This document shows, in pieces, positions 27,154 to 35,461 of a stretch of DNA of 64,000 nt. The stretch is taken from contig JAVWMQ010000003.1 of the NCBI GenBank assembly GCA_036637375.1, forward strand, positions 10,598 to 74,597, read 5' to 3'. The notes beneath the pieces were generated by a model. The model was not told where the DNA came from, did not search any database, and saw only the letters and a list, made by a program, of their open reading frames with translations. Source of the DNA: JAVWMQ01 sp036637375. GTDB lineage: Bacteria; Bacillota; Clostridia; Peptostreptococcales; Anaerovoracaceae. A program made the translations under genes and the position numbers. The number at the start of each line of letters is the position of its first letter. The first letter of the stretch is position 1.

Positions 27154-27351
27154 TCAACCACCTCCAACGAAGTTTACAATTTCAATTTTATCTCCATCAG
27201 ATAAGACAGTTTCTTCGTATCTTGACTTAGGCAAAATCTCACCATTAAGTTCGATTGCTATTGTACCTTTATCAATACCTTCTGTTTCCAAATACTCGCT
27301 TACTTTTATGCCATCTGCAAGCTGATATTTTTGACCATTAATCGTTACCAA
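27154..27351 (-). CDS. thiS: Sulfur carrier protein ThiS
   Basis: A 65-residue ubiquitin-like sulfur carrier ending in GGG, the terminus that becomes a thiocarboxylate. The protein contains VTINGQKYQLADG, GTIAIELNGEILPKS and IEIVNFVGGG. The start is a TTG at 27351 preceded by GGAGGTGAT, a near-perfect anti-16S match. The frame is open up to 27432 but passes through a terminator hairpin, so that extension is not coding. It is the first gene of thiS-thiF-thiG-thiH-tenI/thiE. Confidence 0.92.
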   Translation of the reverse strand: MVTINGQKYQLADGIKVSEYLETEGIDKGTIAIELNGEILPKSRYEETVLSDGDKIEIVNFVGGG

Positions 27352-27361
27352 ATTATCACCT

Positions 27362-27424
27362 CCATAATAAAAAAAAAACCACATGAAGAAAACTACACCC
27401 GTGGTGGTGTACCCCTTCATGTGG
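27362..27424 (-). promoter_or_regulatory. thiS leader terminator hairpin (candidate cis-regulatory RNA)
   Basis: Minus-strand stem CCACATGAAG / CTTCATGTGG (27415-27424 with 27379-27388) encloses an internal loop and an inner stem TACACC / GGTGTA capped by ACCACG. A run of about ten T follows, then the thiS GGAGG. It has the form of an intrinsic terminator filling nearly the whole leader. No TPP-riboswitch core is visible. A candidate RNA called the thiS motif has been described; I cannot verify a match. Confidence 0.75.
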
Positions 27425-27443
27425 CTTTGCACATTCTTTAATT

Positions 27444-27473
27444 ATCTTACCAAAACAATACAAGCTTTGTCAA
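27444..27473 (-). promoter_or_regulatory. promoter of the thi operon
   Basis: Minus-strand TTGACA (27468-27473) and TAAGAT (27444-27449), 18 bases apart. The transcript would start about 10 bases before the leader hairpin. Confidence 0.6.
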
Positions 27474-27476
27474 TAT

Positions 27477-28346
27477 TTATTTAATCTTGTTTGTAATTGT
27501 TCCAATACCTTCTATGTAACATGCTACTTCATCCCCCTTATTTAGGAAGTTTGGTGGTACAAATCCCATTCCAACTCCTTCAGGTGTCCCTGTCGCAATT
27601 ATAGTTCCAGGCATAAGAGTTATACCTTTTGATAACTCTGCTATAATTTCAGAAATAGAAGTAATCAGCATCCTAGTATTGCTGTTTTGTCTTAATTCTC
27701 CATTTACATATGATTTAATATCTAGCTCCGGAGGGAAGCTAAACTCATCTCTAGTTACAATAGCAGGACCAAGTGGTGTAAAATCGTCTAAACTTTTACC
27801 AAAGTACCACTGTATATGTTCCGTTTGTAAATTTCTCGCACTCATATCATTTAAAATTGTATAGCCAAAGATATATTCTTTGGCATCACTAGCGCTTACA
27901 TTTTTGGCAGGTTTGCCAATAATAACGGCTAATTCTGCCTCATAGTCAAGGCTATCTACAATATCAAAGTGTCCATCAATAACCTCTTTGTCACCTACAA
28001 ATCTATTAACTCTCTTGCTGAAATAAATTGGCTTTTTGCGTTCTTTGCCAAATGCTTCTTTTTTAAATCTAGCACTTTCTATTGCGTGGGCAGCATAATT
28101 TATTCCAAGGCAAATAACATCCTGATTAGGTCTAATTATTACTGGCTCAAATTCCACCGTTTCGCTCTCTATCTGTGGCTCTGTGAATTTTGCGTCTTCA
28201 TAAAGTTTCTCTAACTCACCCTCATTCATGGTAAACAAATCATCAATATGGTCTACTTTAAGTTTTGAAACAAAACTCTTTCCATCAATCTCTGTTAAAA
28301 TTCCTATGTTACTTATGCCTTCGTTTTTGTATCTAATTATTTTCAT
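27477..28346 (-). CDS. Fumarylacetoacetate hydrolase family protein
   Basis: A 289-residue FAH-family protein. It has an N-terminal accessory domain followed by the metal-dependent core with LGINYAAHAIESARF, DYEAELAVIIGK, GYTILNDMSARNLQ and IIATGTPEGVGMGF. The family hydrolyses or decarboxylates beta-diketo acids or isomerises 2-hydroxyhepta-2,4-dienedioate, but many members act on oxaloacetate or acylpyruvates, so the substrate is open. It is monocistronic with a strong promoter (28378-28406) diverging from the nucleoside phosphorylase. Confidence 0.88.
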   Translation of the reverse strand: MKIIRYKNEGISNIGILTEIDGKSFVSKLKVDHIDDLFTMNEGELEKLYEDAKFTEPQIESETVEFEPVIIRPNQDVICLGINYAAHAIESARFKKEAFGKERKKPIYFSKRVNRFVGDKEVIDGHFDIVDSLDYEAELAVIIGKPAKNVSASDAKEYIFGYTILNDMSARNLQTEHIQWYFGKSLDDFTPLGPAIVTRDEFSFPPELDIKSYVNGELRQNSNTRMLITSISEIIAELSKGITLMPGTIIATGTPEGVGMGFVPPNFLNKGDEVACYIEGIGTITNKIK

Positions 28347-28377
28347 TTAAACTCTCCTCTCCAAAACCATTTAACTC

Positions 28378-28406
28378 ATTATAGCTTGCTGAATTTTTCT
28401 TTTCAA
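28378..28406 (-). promoter_or_regulatory. promoter of the FAH-family gene
   Basis: Minus-strand TTGAAA (28401-28406) and TATAAT (28378-28383), 17 bases apart. Confidence 0.75.
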
Positions 28407-28503
28407 GACAAATTTATGCTATAGTAAGCCATCTATATAAATTTACTTTTTAGCCACTATGAATTATAGTATAATGTAGATGTTAAAATAATGGAGGTAC
28501 ACA

Positions 28504-29262
28504 ATGTTTTATAAAGATTTTGATACAGATAAAAGTGCAATAATCGAACCACACAGAATTATCAAAAAGATTGATAATTTCCCCGAGATTGGTCTTGCTT
28601 GCTTCTCAAAAAAACTTCTAGATAAGCTAGTAGAACTTTGGGATGGCACAGAAATTGCCGCATTTAAGACTGAGGAAGGGCCTCTGCCTATATATAAAAT
28701 CAATTATAACAATAAACCGATTGCTCTAATGCTATTTCGTGTTGGTGCACCTTGCGCCTCAATGCAGCTTGAAGAAGCCATTGCTTTTGGAGTAAAGAAA
28801 CTTATTGCCATGGGTTCTTGTGGTGTTTTAGATAAATCAATACCTCTTGGAAAAATTGTAATCCCTACATCAGGAATTAGAGATGAGGGTACTAGCTACC
28901 ATTATTTGCCGCCAAGCGATGAAATATACGGTAATACTTTGGCTATTGACTCAATCAAATCAACCTTAGATAGTTTAAATTACCCTTATACACTTGGCAA
29001 AGCATGGACTACAGATGCATTATATAGAGAAACCAAAAGTAAGCTTATTTCACGCAAGAAACTCGGATGCACTGTTGTGGATATGGAATTTACAGCTCTC
29101 CAAGCAGTTGCACAATTTAGAAATATAGTTTTTGGACAAATTTTTTATTCTCAGGATAACCTAGACGACATTGTTTGGGATAATCGTGGATCTGCCTTCA
29201 AAGCAAATGCAACAAATAATGGTTTCTTGTCAATTGGTGTCGAATGTGCCTCTCGACTTTAA
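28504..29262 (+). CDS. Nucleoside phosphorylase family protein
   Basis: A 252-residue protein of the PNP/UDP phosphorylase family. MGSCGVLDKSIPLGKIVIPTS matches the conserved phosphate/ribose loop, and VVDMEFTALQAVAQFR carries the ribose-binding Met-Glu segment. A closing catalytic Asp-region is less clear. It would phosphorolyse purine or pyrimidine nucleosides; uridine or purine specificity cannot be told. TGGAGGT precedes the ATG and a TATAAT at 28470-28475 lies upstream without a good -35 box. Confidence 0.87.
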   Translation: MFYKDFDTDKSAIIEPHRIIKKIDNFPEIGLACFSKKLLDKLVELWDGTEIAAFKTEEGPLPIYKINYNNKPIALMLFRVGAPCASMQLEEAIAFGVKKLIAMGSCGVLDKSIPLGKIVIPTSGIRDEGTSYHYLPPSDEIYGNTLAIDSIKSTLDSLNYPYTLGKAWTTDALYRETKSKLISRKKLGCTVVDMEFTALQAVAQFRNIVFGQIFYSQDNLDDIVWDNRGSAFKANATNNGFLSIGVECASRL

Positions 29263-29326
29263 TACTATTATTTAATGCAAAAACGTGGTATAATTCCAGT
29301 GATGAAAAAGAAAGAAGGTACAACAA

Positions 29327-30775
29327 ATGAGAATACTTGAAAATTTAGAACCAAAGGCAGTGCTTGGATATTTTGAAGATATTTGCGCAATACCTCATGG
29401 TTCACGAAACGAAAAACAACTAAGTGATTACCTTGTAAAATTTGCAACAGAGCTTGGACTTGAACATTACCAAGATGAAGCATACAACGTAATTATTATT
29501 AAAGAAGCAACAAAGGGCTATGAATCTGCAGAACCTATAATCCTGCAAGGACATATTGATATGGTTTGTGAAAAAGAAAGTGGCGTAGACTTTGATTTTA
29601 CAAAAGATGGCCTAAAATTAAAGTTAGACGGTGATATTTTGACAGCCGATGGAACTACACTTGGCGGAGATAACGGTATCGCTGTTGCCATGGAAATGGC
29701 TGTTTTAGCAAGTGATGACTTGGCTCATCCACGTATTGAAGCAGTATTTACAACTGATGAAGAAACAGGACTTTTTGGCGCTGAATCAATAGATGTATCT
29801 ATGCTAAAAGGCAAGAAATTCATTAACATCGACTCAGAAGATGAAGGCATATTTACAGTTAGCTGTGCTGGAGGCGTAACTGCAATTAGCACGATTCCAG
29901 TTACAAGACAAAATTCTACTGGCAATAGCATCAAAATTAAAGTTGCAGGACTAATTGGTGGTCATTCAGGAATGGAAATTCACAAGGAACGTGCAAATGC
30001 TAGTATCCTAATGGGTAGAATTCTTTATACCCTATCAGATGAAATTGATTTTAATTTAGTATCACTTGAAGGCGGGTCTGCTGACAATGTAATTACCAAA
30101 GAATCTGTTTCTGAAATCATAGTTTCTAAGGACAACCTTGCTAAGGCTATTGATATTATTGATGCTCTTGCAAAAACAATTAAACATGAATTCAGAGTTT
30201 CAGATGGCAACATTAACATTCAAGCTGTTTCTGGAGATGAAATTAATGTTGATGCAGTAACAGTTAAAGATACAGCAGCTTTGGCTGCATTCTTGCTAAA
30301 CTATCCTCAGGGCGTTCAAAATATGAGCATTGAAATTGATGGATTAGTTGAAACTTCTATTAACTTAGGAATTGCAAAACTAACTGATGATAGTCTATCT
30401 CTAACATCAGCAATTAGAAGTGCTGTTGATAGTAGAACATCATATATAGCTCAAAAAGTTTCAGCAATGACTAAGGCTTTTGGAGGAACAATTGTCCTTG
30501 ATGGAGCATATCCTGGCTGGGAATATATGAAGGATTCAAGCCTTAGAGATCTAATGATAAAAGTATTTGAAAAACAATATGGCAAACCACCTGTAATAGA
30601 AGCCATTCACGCAGGACTTGAATGTGGTATGTTTGCACAAAAAATCAAAGATCTTGATTGCATTTCTATTGGACCTGATCTTAGAGATGTTCATACACCA
30701 GATGAAAGTATGGATATTGCCTCAGTTAAGAGAGTTTGGGAATTCTTAGTAGAAGTCCTAAAAGAAAGCAAATAA
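29327..30775 (+). CDS. pepD: Aminoacyl-histidine dipeptidase (M20 family PepD)
   Basis: A 482-residue cytosolic di-zinc dipeptidase. Metal and catalytic motifs are LQGHIDMV, GTTLGGDNGIAVAM, FTTDEETGLFGA, NIDSEDEG and GLIGGHSGMEIHKERAN, followed by the C-terminal IHAGLECGMF. This order and length match PepD/carnosinase-like Xaa-His dipeptidases, which have broad specificity. It is the second plus-strand gene after the nucleoside phosphorylase, separated by 64 bases with AGAAGG before the ATG. Confidence 0.94.
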   Translation: MRILENLEPKAVLGYFEDICAIPHGSRNEKQLSDYLVKFATELGLEHYQDEAYNVIIIKEATKGYESAEPIILQGHIDMVCEKESGVDFDFTKDGLKLKLDGDILTADGTTLGGDNGIAVAMEMAVLASDDLAHPRIEAVFTTDEETGLFGAESIDVSMLKGKKFINIDSEDEGIFTVSCAGGVTAISTIPVTRQNSTGNSIKIKVAGLIGGHSGMEIHKERANASILMGRILYTLSDEIDFNLVSLEGGSADNVITKESVSEIIVSKDNLAKAIDIIDALAKTIKHEFRVSDGNINIQAVSGDEINVDAVTVKDTAALAAFLLNYPQGVQNMSIEIDGLVETSINLGIAKLTDDSLSLTSAIRSAVDSRTSYIAQKVSAMTKAFGGTIVLDGAYPGWEYMKDSSLRDLMIKVFEKQYGKPPVIEAIHAGLECGMFAQKIKDLDCISIGPDLRDVHTPDESMDIASVKRVWEFLVEVLKESK

Positions 30776-30786
30776 TTATATAAATA

Positions 30787-30817
30787 AAATGACTGTGATA
30801 TTTCACAGTCATTTTTG
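30787..30817. terminator. bidirectional terminator between pepD and rlmN
   Basis: A 12-bp perfect stem AAATGACTGTGA / TCACAGTCATTT with a 4-base loop, followed by TTTTTG on the plus strand and ATTTATTTATA on the minus strand. Confidence 0.88.
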
Positions 30818-30851
30818 TTTAACATTTCACTTTAATTGATTGTCTTTTATT

Positions 30852-31886
30852 CTATGCTTTTTTACCTAATCGAAGCTGACCACAAGCTGCATCAATATCT
30901 GCTCCAAGCTCTCTTCTAACAGTTGCTGTTACTCCAGCATCAGTTAATCGTTTTGAAATTGTCTCTGCAACTTGCCTGTTACTTGCTGTTAGCTCGTTTT
31001 CACTAACCTTGTTTAGCGGAATCAAATTCACATGACAATTAATTCCCCTAACAAGACCAATTAATTGATCAATGTCTTTAGAACTGTCATTTTTGCCCGA
31101 AACCAAAGTATATTCAAAAGTAATTCTTCTATTGGTTTTTGCTATATAACTTTTGCATGCTCTAATTAATTCATCAATCTTATATCTATTATTTATTGGC
31201 ATCATACTACTTCTAATACTGTCATTTGGCGCATGTAGCGAAATTGCTAAATTAACCTGTGGAAAATCCTCAGCAAATTTCTCAATCATAGGAACAACAC
31301 CACATGTAGAAACGGTTATATTTCTCATTCCTATGTTTAGCCCTTCCTTTTTATTTGCTATCTGTATAAACTTACTTAAATTTTCGTAATTGTCAAATGG
31401 TTCCCCTGTACCCATTACAACAATATGTCCAATCTTTTCTCCGGTTTCACGTTCTGCACAAATAAGCTGGTCAATTATTTCGCCTGGTGTCAAGTTTCTC
31501 CTTAATCCACCAATTGTTGATGCACAAAAACGACATCCCATACGACACCCAGCTTGACTTGAAACACATATTGAATTCCCATATTTATATTTCATAAATA
31601 CACTTTCAATCATATTGCCATCTGGAAGAACAAATAAGTATTTGCGTGTTCCATCTTTAATTGAATGCTGCACAACATCAATTTGCAGATTTGAAATATA
31701 AGCTACTCTCCCCAGCTTCTCTCTTAAATCTTTTGACAAATTAGTCATTTCATCAAAACTTGTTGCACCCTTATATATCCATTCAAACACCTGCTTGGCT
31801 CTAAACTTCTTTTCACCGATTTCGCTAAAGAATTCTTCCAATTCTTGCAAAGTCATTCCTTTTAAATCTATCATTTCTTGCCCCAT
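30852..31886 (-). CDS. rlmN: 23S rRNA (adenine2503-C2)-methyltransferase
   Basis: RlmN methylates A2503 of 23S rRNA and A37 of some tRNAs using radical SAM chemistry. The 344-residue protein has the CRMGCRFC cluster (about 111-118), GMGEPFDN-like VMGTGEPFDNY, and the C-terminal ACGQLR whose Cys carries the methyl intermediate. RlmN, unlike Cfr, fits this chromosomal setting. The start is uncertain: ATG at 31886, or MIDLKGMTLQ four codons later. Confidence 0.94.
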   Translation of the reverse strand: MGQEMIDLKGMTLQELEEFFSEIGEKKFRAKQVFEWIYKGATSFDEMTNLSKDLREKLGRVAYISNLQIDVVQHSIKDGTRKYLFVLPDGNMIESVFMKYKYGNSICVSSQAGCRMGCRFCASTIGGLRRNLTPGEIIDQLICAERETGEKIGHIVVMGTGEPFDNYENLSKFIQIANKKEGLNIGMRNITVSTCGVVPMIEKFAEDFPQVNLAISLHAPNDSIRSSMMPINNRYKIDELIRACKSYIAKTNRRITFEYTLVSGKNDSSKDIDQLIGLVRGINCHVNLIPLNKVSENELTASNRQVAETISKRLTDAGVTATVRRELGADIDAACGQLRLGKKA

Positions 31887-31957
31887 ATCTTCAATAACTG
31901 CTTTTTCACATTATACCATAAATCAATTGGTATTTCAGTTCTTATATTTATGTATTA

Positions 31958-31996
31958 TATCAAAATGACTGCAATAGTAACTACTGCAGTCATTTT
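31958..31996 (-). terminator. terminator of ileS
   Basis: A perfect 12-bp stem AAAATGACTGCA / TGCAGTCATTTT with an 11-base loop, about 20 bases after the ileS stop on the minus strand. Confidence 0.8.
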
Positions 31997-32014
31997 ATTA
32001 TAGCTTAAATTATT

Positions 32015-35000
32015 TTAAAGTCTAGTAACGTTAATTCCTGTTTCATGACCATTAATGTCAAATGTTTCAGAAACTTCTTCGTACTTAATCGCTTTTGCAA
32101 GAGTTTCGCTCATGATATATTCTTTGTGAAGCTCTACTGCTGCTTTTACTTCTTCGTCAGGATTTAATGAAATTTCAATATTGTCCATCATCTCAAAGTC
32201 ATTTTGCTTACGCAGCTGCTGAATTTTTGATACTATTTCTCTAGCTAGACCTTCATCAATTAGCTCTTTGCTTAGAGATGTATCTAGAATTGTAAAGATA
32301 TTGTTTTCCATTGCTACTGCAAATCCATCTTTTGCTTCAATTCTAACATCAACCATTTCAGGTGTAACGTTAAAGTTTTCGCCATCAATATACATAGTTA
32401 CAGTATTTCCAGCTGCAAATTCAACTGGGTCAACTTTAGCAAGCGCAGAAGCAAATGCCTTGATTTTGCCACCTAGTGTTGGTCCTGCTACCTTGAAGTT
32501 TGGCTTCAAGCTGTAGTTCATGTATTCCCCTAAATCAACTGCAAATTCAACTTTTTTAACATTAAGTTCTTCACAAATTAGAGGAGTTAAATCGCTGATA
32601 AGTGGTTCGTATTTACCATCAACTAATACTTCAGACAATGGCTGTCTTACCTTGATTTTTTCTTTTTCTCTAGTTCCTCTACCAAGTCCAACTAAATCTC
32701 TAACAAGGTCCATTCTTTCTTCAACCTTTTTGTCAATTAAGTCTTCGTTTGCTTTTGGATAGTAAGCTAAATGTACTGATTCTTCCCCTGTTAAGTTGAT
32801 GAACATTTCATCAGCAATAAATGGTGCAAATGGTGCAATTAACTTAGAAACTCCAACTAGCACTTCGTATGTAGTTGCGTAAACTGACTTCTTGTCCTCA
32901 GTTAACTCTTCGCCCCAGAAACGTCTTCTTGCACGTCTGATGTACCAATTTGACAAATCCTCATTTACAAAATCTTGAATTTTGCGAACAGTTCTCATAT
33001 GGTCAAATTTATCCATTTCTGCTGTTGCTTCTCTGATTACATTGTTGTATTTTGAGATAATCCATCTATCAAGCTCTGGTCTGTTTTCGTAAGGAACTTC
33101 AAGTGATGCAACATCAATATCATCTTGGTTTGAATAAAGTACAAAGAAGTTGTATACATTCTTAATAGTTCCAAAGAATTTACTCACAATTTCAATAAGT
33201 CCATCTTCGTCAAATTTTGTAGGTGACCAAGCTGGTGATGTGTGAAGTAAATACCATCTAGTCGCATCTGCTCCATACTTATCAAATAGCTGGAATGGAT
33301 CAACGGTATTACCCTTTGACTTACTCATTTTCTTGCCATTTTTGTCAAGAATAAGGTCATTAACTAAAACATTCTTGTATGGTGCTTTGCCCTTTATAAA
33401 TGTAGAAATAGCCATTAATGAGTAGAACCAACCTCTAGTTTGGTCTATACCCTCGCAAATGAAATCTGCTGGGAAAAGTTCTTCATCAAATCTTTCCTTG
33501 TTTTCAAATGGGTAATGGTGTTGTGCAAATGGCATTGCTCCACTGTCAAACCAGCAGTCCATAACTTCTGGTATTCTATTCATAGTTTTGCCACACTTCT
33601 CACAAGTTAAATGAACATCATCAACATATGGTCTGTGAAGTTCGATTTCAGAAGTAATACCTTCTTGCGCTTTTGCAACAAGTTCTTCTCTACTTCCAAT
33701 ACATTCTAAATGTCCACACTCACATCTCCATACAGGAATTGGAGTTCCCCAATATCTATTTCTTGAGATTGCCCAGTCCTTTACATCTGCAATCCAGTTT
33801 CCAAATCTCTTTTCACCAACAAAGTCAGGGAACCAGTTTACAGTATTGTTATTTGCAACAAGTTCATCCTTTAGCTTGCTCATTTCAATGTACCAGCTAG
33901 GCTTTGCATAGTATACAAGTGGAGTACCACATCTCCAACAATGTGGATAGTTATGTACTACCTTTTCTTTTGAGTAAATTTTGTCCTCAGCTGCTAGCCA
34001 TTTTACGATTTCAACATCAAGGCCATCTTCCATTACAAAAGATCCTTTCCATGGTGTTTCTGTATACTTACCTTCTTCATCAACAGGATTTAATACAGGT
34101 AAATCATATCTCCTACCAGTGTTATAGTCATCTTCACCAAATGCAGGTGCTGTATGTACAAGTCCAGTTCCGTCCTCTACTGTAACATAATCTGCACAAG
34201 TAACGAAAAATGCTTTTTTGTCAGCTTTTACAAACGGCATTAGCTGTTCATATTCCATGTATTCTAAATCTTTACCTTTTAGTTCAGCTAGTACTTCATA
34301 TTTACCTTCACCAAGAACCTTATTTGCAAGAACCTTAGCAACATAAAAAACTTTCCCTTCTTCACTACCTTCTGTAACCTTAGCTCTAACATAGTCAACA
34401 TCAGGTCCAACTGTAATTGAAACGTTAGATGCAAGTGTCCAAGGTGTTGTTGTCCATGCTAGGAAATATTCATCAGCATCAACTCTCTTAAATTTAGCAG
34501 TAAGTGTCAAAACTTTTACTTCCTTGTAACCTTGTGCTACTTCATGGGAAGCAAGTCCAGTTCCGCATCTTGGACAATATGGAAGAATTTTGTGTCCTTC
34601 ATAAATCATTTCAGCCTTGAAAAACTCTTTGATAATCCACCAACATGATTCAATATAATCATTATCAAGTGTAATATATGGGTTATCCAAATCAATGATA
34701 TATCCCATTCTCTTTGTCATTTCTCTCCACATACTTTCATATGAAAAAACAGATTCCTTACACTTTTCGTTAAACTCTTTGATACCGTATTTCTCAATAT
34801 CCTGTTTGCCACTCATATTAAGCTGCTTTTCAACTTCGATTTCAACAGGCAAACCATGTGTATCCCATCCAGCCTTACGTTTAACTTCAAATCCCTGCAT
34901 AGTCTTGTAACGACACACTGAGTCTTTAAGTGTTCTCGCAATTACATGGTGTATTCCTGGTCTACCATTTGCAGTTGGAGGCCCTTCAAAAAATACAAAA

Positions 35001-35116
35001 GAGTCACTTCCTTTACGCGTTGTTACACATCTATGTAACAGGTCTTCTTTTTCCCATAGGTCAGCTTGCTCGTTTTGTAGCTGAGCTATTGGTTTTTCTG
35101 ATAAATTCTTAAACAT
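32015..35116 (-). CDS. ileS: Isoleucyl-tRNA synthetase, type 2
   Basis: Charges tRNA-Ile. The 1033-residue chain has the signature loop GIHH at 54-57 in place of canonical HIGH, KMSKS near 595, a large editing domain, zinc-type Cys pairs (CPRC, CRCG, CECGH, CEKC) and a long C-terminal domain. The length and the non-canonical GxHH loop place it in the eukaryote-like type-2 group, which is associated with natural mupirocin resistance. It is monocistronic under an isoleucine T-box. Confidence 0.95.
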   Translation of the reverse strand: MFKNLSEKPIAQLQNEQADLWEKEDLLHRCVTTRKGSDSFVFFEGPPTANGRPGIHHVIARTLKDSVCRYKTMQGFEVKRKAGWDTHGLPVEIEVEKQLNMSGKQDIEKYGIKEFNEKCKESVFSYESMWREMTKRMGYIIDLDNPYITLDNDYIESCWWIIKEFFKAEMIYEGHKILPYCPRCGTGLASHEVAQGYKEVKVLTLTAKFKRVDADEYFLAWTTTPWTLASNVSITVGPDVDYVRAKVTEGSEEGKVFYVAKVLANKVLGEGKYEVLAELKGKDLEYMEYEQLMPFVKADKKAFFVTCADYVTVEDGTGLVHTAPAFGEDDYNTGRRYDLPVLNPVDEEGKYTETPWKGSFVMEDGLDVEIVKWLAAEDKIYSKEKVVHNYPHCWRCGTPLVYYAKPSWYIEMSKLKDELVANNNTVNWFPDFVGEKRFGNWIADVKDWAISRNRYWGTPIPVWRCECGHLECIGSREELVAKAQEGITSEIELHRPYVDDVHLTCEKCGKTMNRIPEVMDCWFDSGAMPFAQHHYPFENKERFDEELFPADFICEGIDQTRGWFYSLMAISTFIKGKAPYKNVLVNDLILDKNGKKMSKSKGNTVDPFQLFDKYGADATRWYLLHTSPAWSPTKFDEDGLIEIVSKFFGTIKNVYNFFVLYSNQDDIDVASLEVPYENRPELDRWIISKYNNVIREATAEMDKFDHMRTVRKIQDFVNEDLSNWYIRRARRRFWGEELTEDKKSVYATTYEVLVGVSKLIAPFAPFIADEMFINLTGEESVHLAYYPKANEDLIDKKVEERMDLVRDLVGLGRGTREKEKIKVRQPLSEVLVDGKYEPLISDLTPLICEELNVKKVEFAVDLGEYMNYSLKPNFKVAGPTLGGKIKAFASALAKVDPVEFAAGNTVTMYIDGENFNVTPEMVDVRIEAKDGFAVAMENNIFTILDTSLSKELIDEGLAREIVSKIQQLRKQNDFEMMDNIEISLNPDEEVKAAVELHKEYIMSETLAKAIKYEEVSETFDINGHETGINVTRL

Positions 35117-35150
35117 ATCTTCTCTCCTATATCCTATTATTTATAAGTCT

Positions 35151-35378
35151 AATAAAAAAAGTCCCCAATCTAGTAATAGATTAGGGACGAAATTAACCGC
35201 GGTACCACCCTAGTTGCAAATATTCTATTTGCCACTTGTAGTATTAAATTTTAGGCTCCGAACTGATACACTAATTGATTTGTTTTGGGACTCTCACCTA
35301 ACTCCCATTCTCTGTAAAACCTTTCTCAAATAGACGGTTTCATCAACACCTATACGTTACTCTCCAGCAACGTACCCC
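35151..35378 (-). ncRNA. T-box leader (isoleucine) of ileS
   Basis: The minus strand carries the invariant AGGGTGGTACCGCGG (35197-35211), followed by a terminator of 11 bp (35161-35189) with a T-run. Upstream are Stem I features AGAGAATGGGAG and GGTGAGAGTCCCA. An ATC triplet followed by A in GTGTATCAG is a plausible isoleucine specifier. Uncharged tRNA-Ile should stabilise the antiterminator and allow ileS transcription. Confidence 0.92.
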
Positions 35379-35381
35379 TTT

Positions 35382-35410
35382 AGTTTATATACCTTAACAC
35401 TAAATGTCAA
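35382..35410 (-). promoter_or_regulatory. promoter of the ileS T-box transcript
   Basis: Minus-strand TTGACA (35405-35410) and TAAACT (35382-35387) with 17 bases between; an alternative TATAAA lies 15 bases from the -35. Confidence 0.65.
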
Positions 35411-35411
35411 G

Positions 35412-35442
35412 ATATAATTTGTTATCTTTTAACAAATTATAT
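35412..35442. repeat. 13-bp perfect inverted repeat between hydrolase gene and ileS promoter
   Basis: ATATAATTTGTTA and TAACAAATTATAT flank a 5-base spacer (35425-35429). It ends one base from the ileS -35 box and 19 bases after the stop of the secreted hydrolase. It could be that gene's terminator or an operator; there is no T-run directly after it on the minus strand. Confidence 0.6.
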
Positions 35443-35461
35443 TAAGCTTTGTTAAGTTTTG

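Noticed and set aside
27352..27432. Extension of thiS by 27 residues upstream
   Set aside because: The extra codons pass through the T-run and hairpin of the leader terminator; the TTG at 27351 has a near-perfect ribosome binding site.
27352..27480. TPP riboswitch before thiS
   Set aside because: I looked for the CTGAGA and ACCTGATCTGG-type blocks and found neither; the leader is only about 85 bases and is filled by the hairpin.
29260..29326. Separate promoter for pepD (TATAAT about 40 bases upstream)
   Set aside because: No acceptable -35 box at 15-19 bases; the gene may be co-transcribed with the nucleoside phosphorylase.
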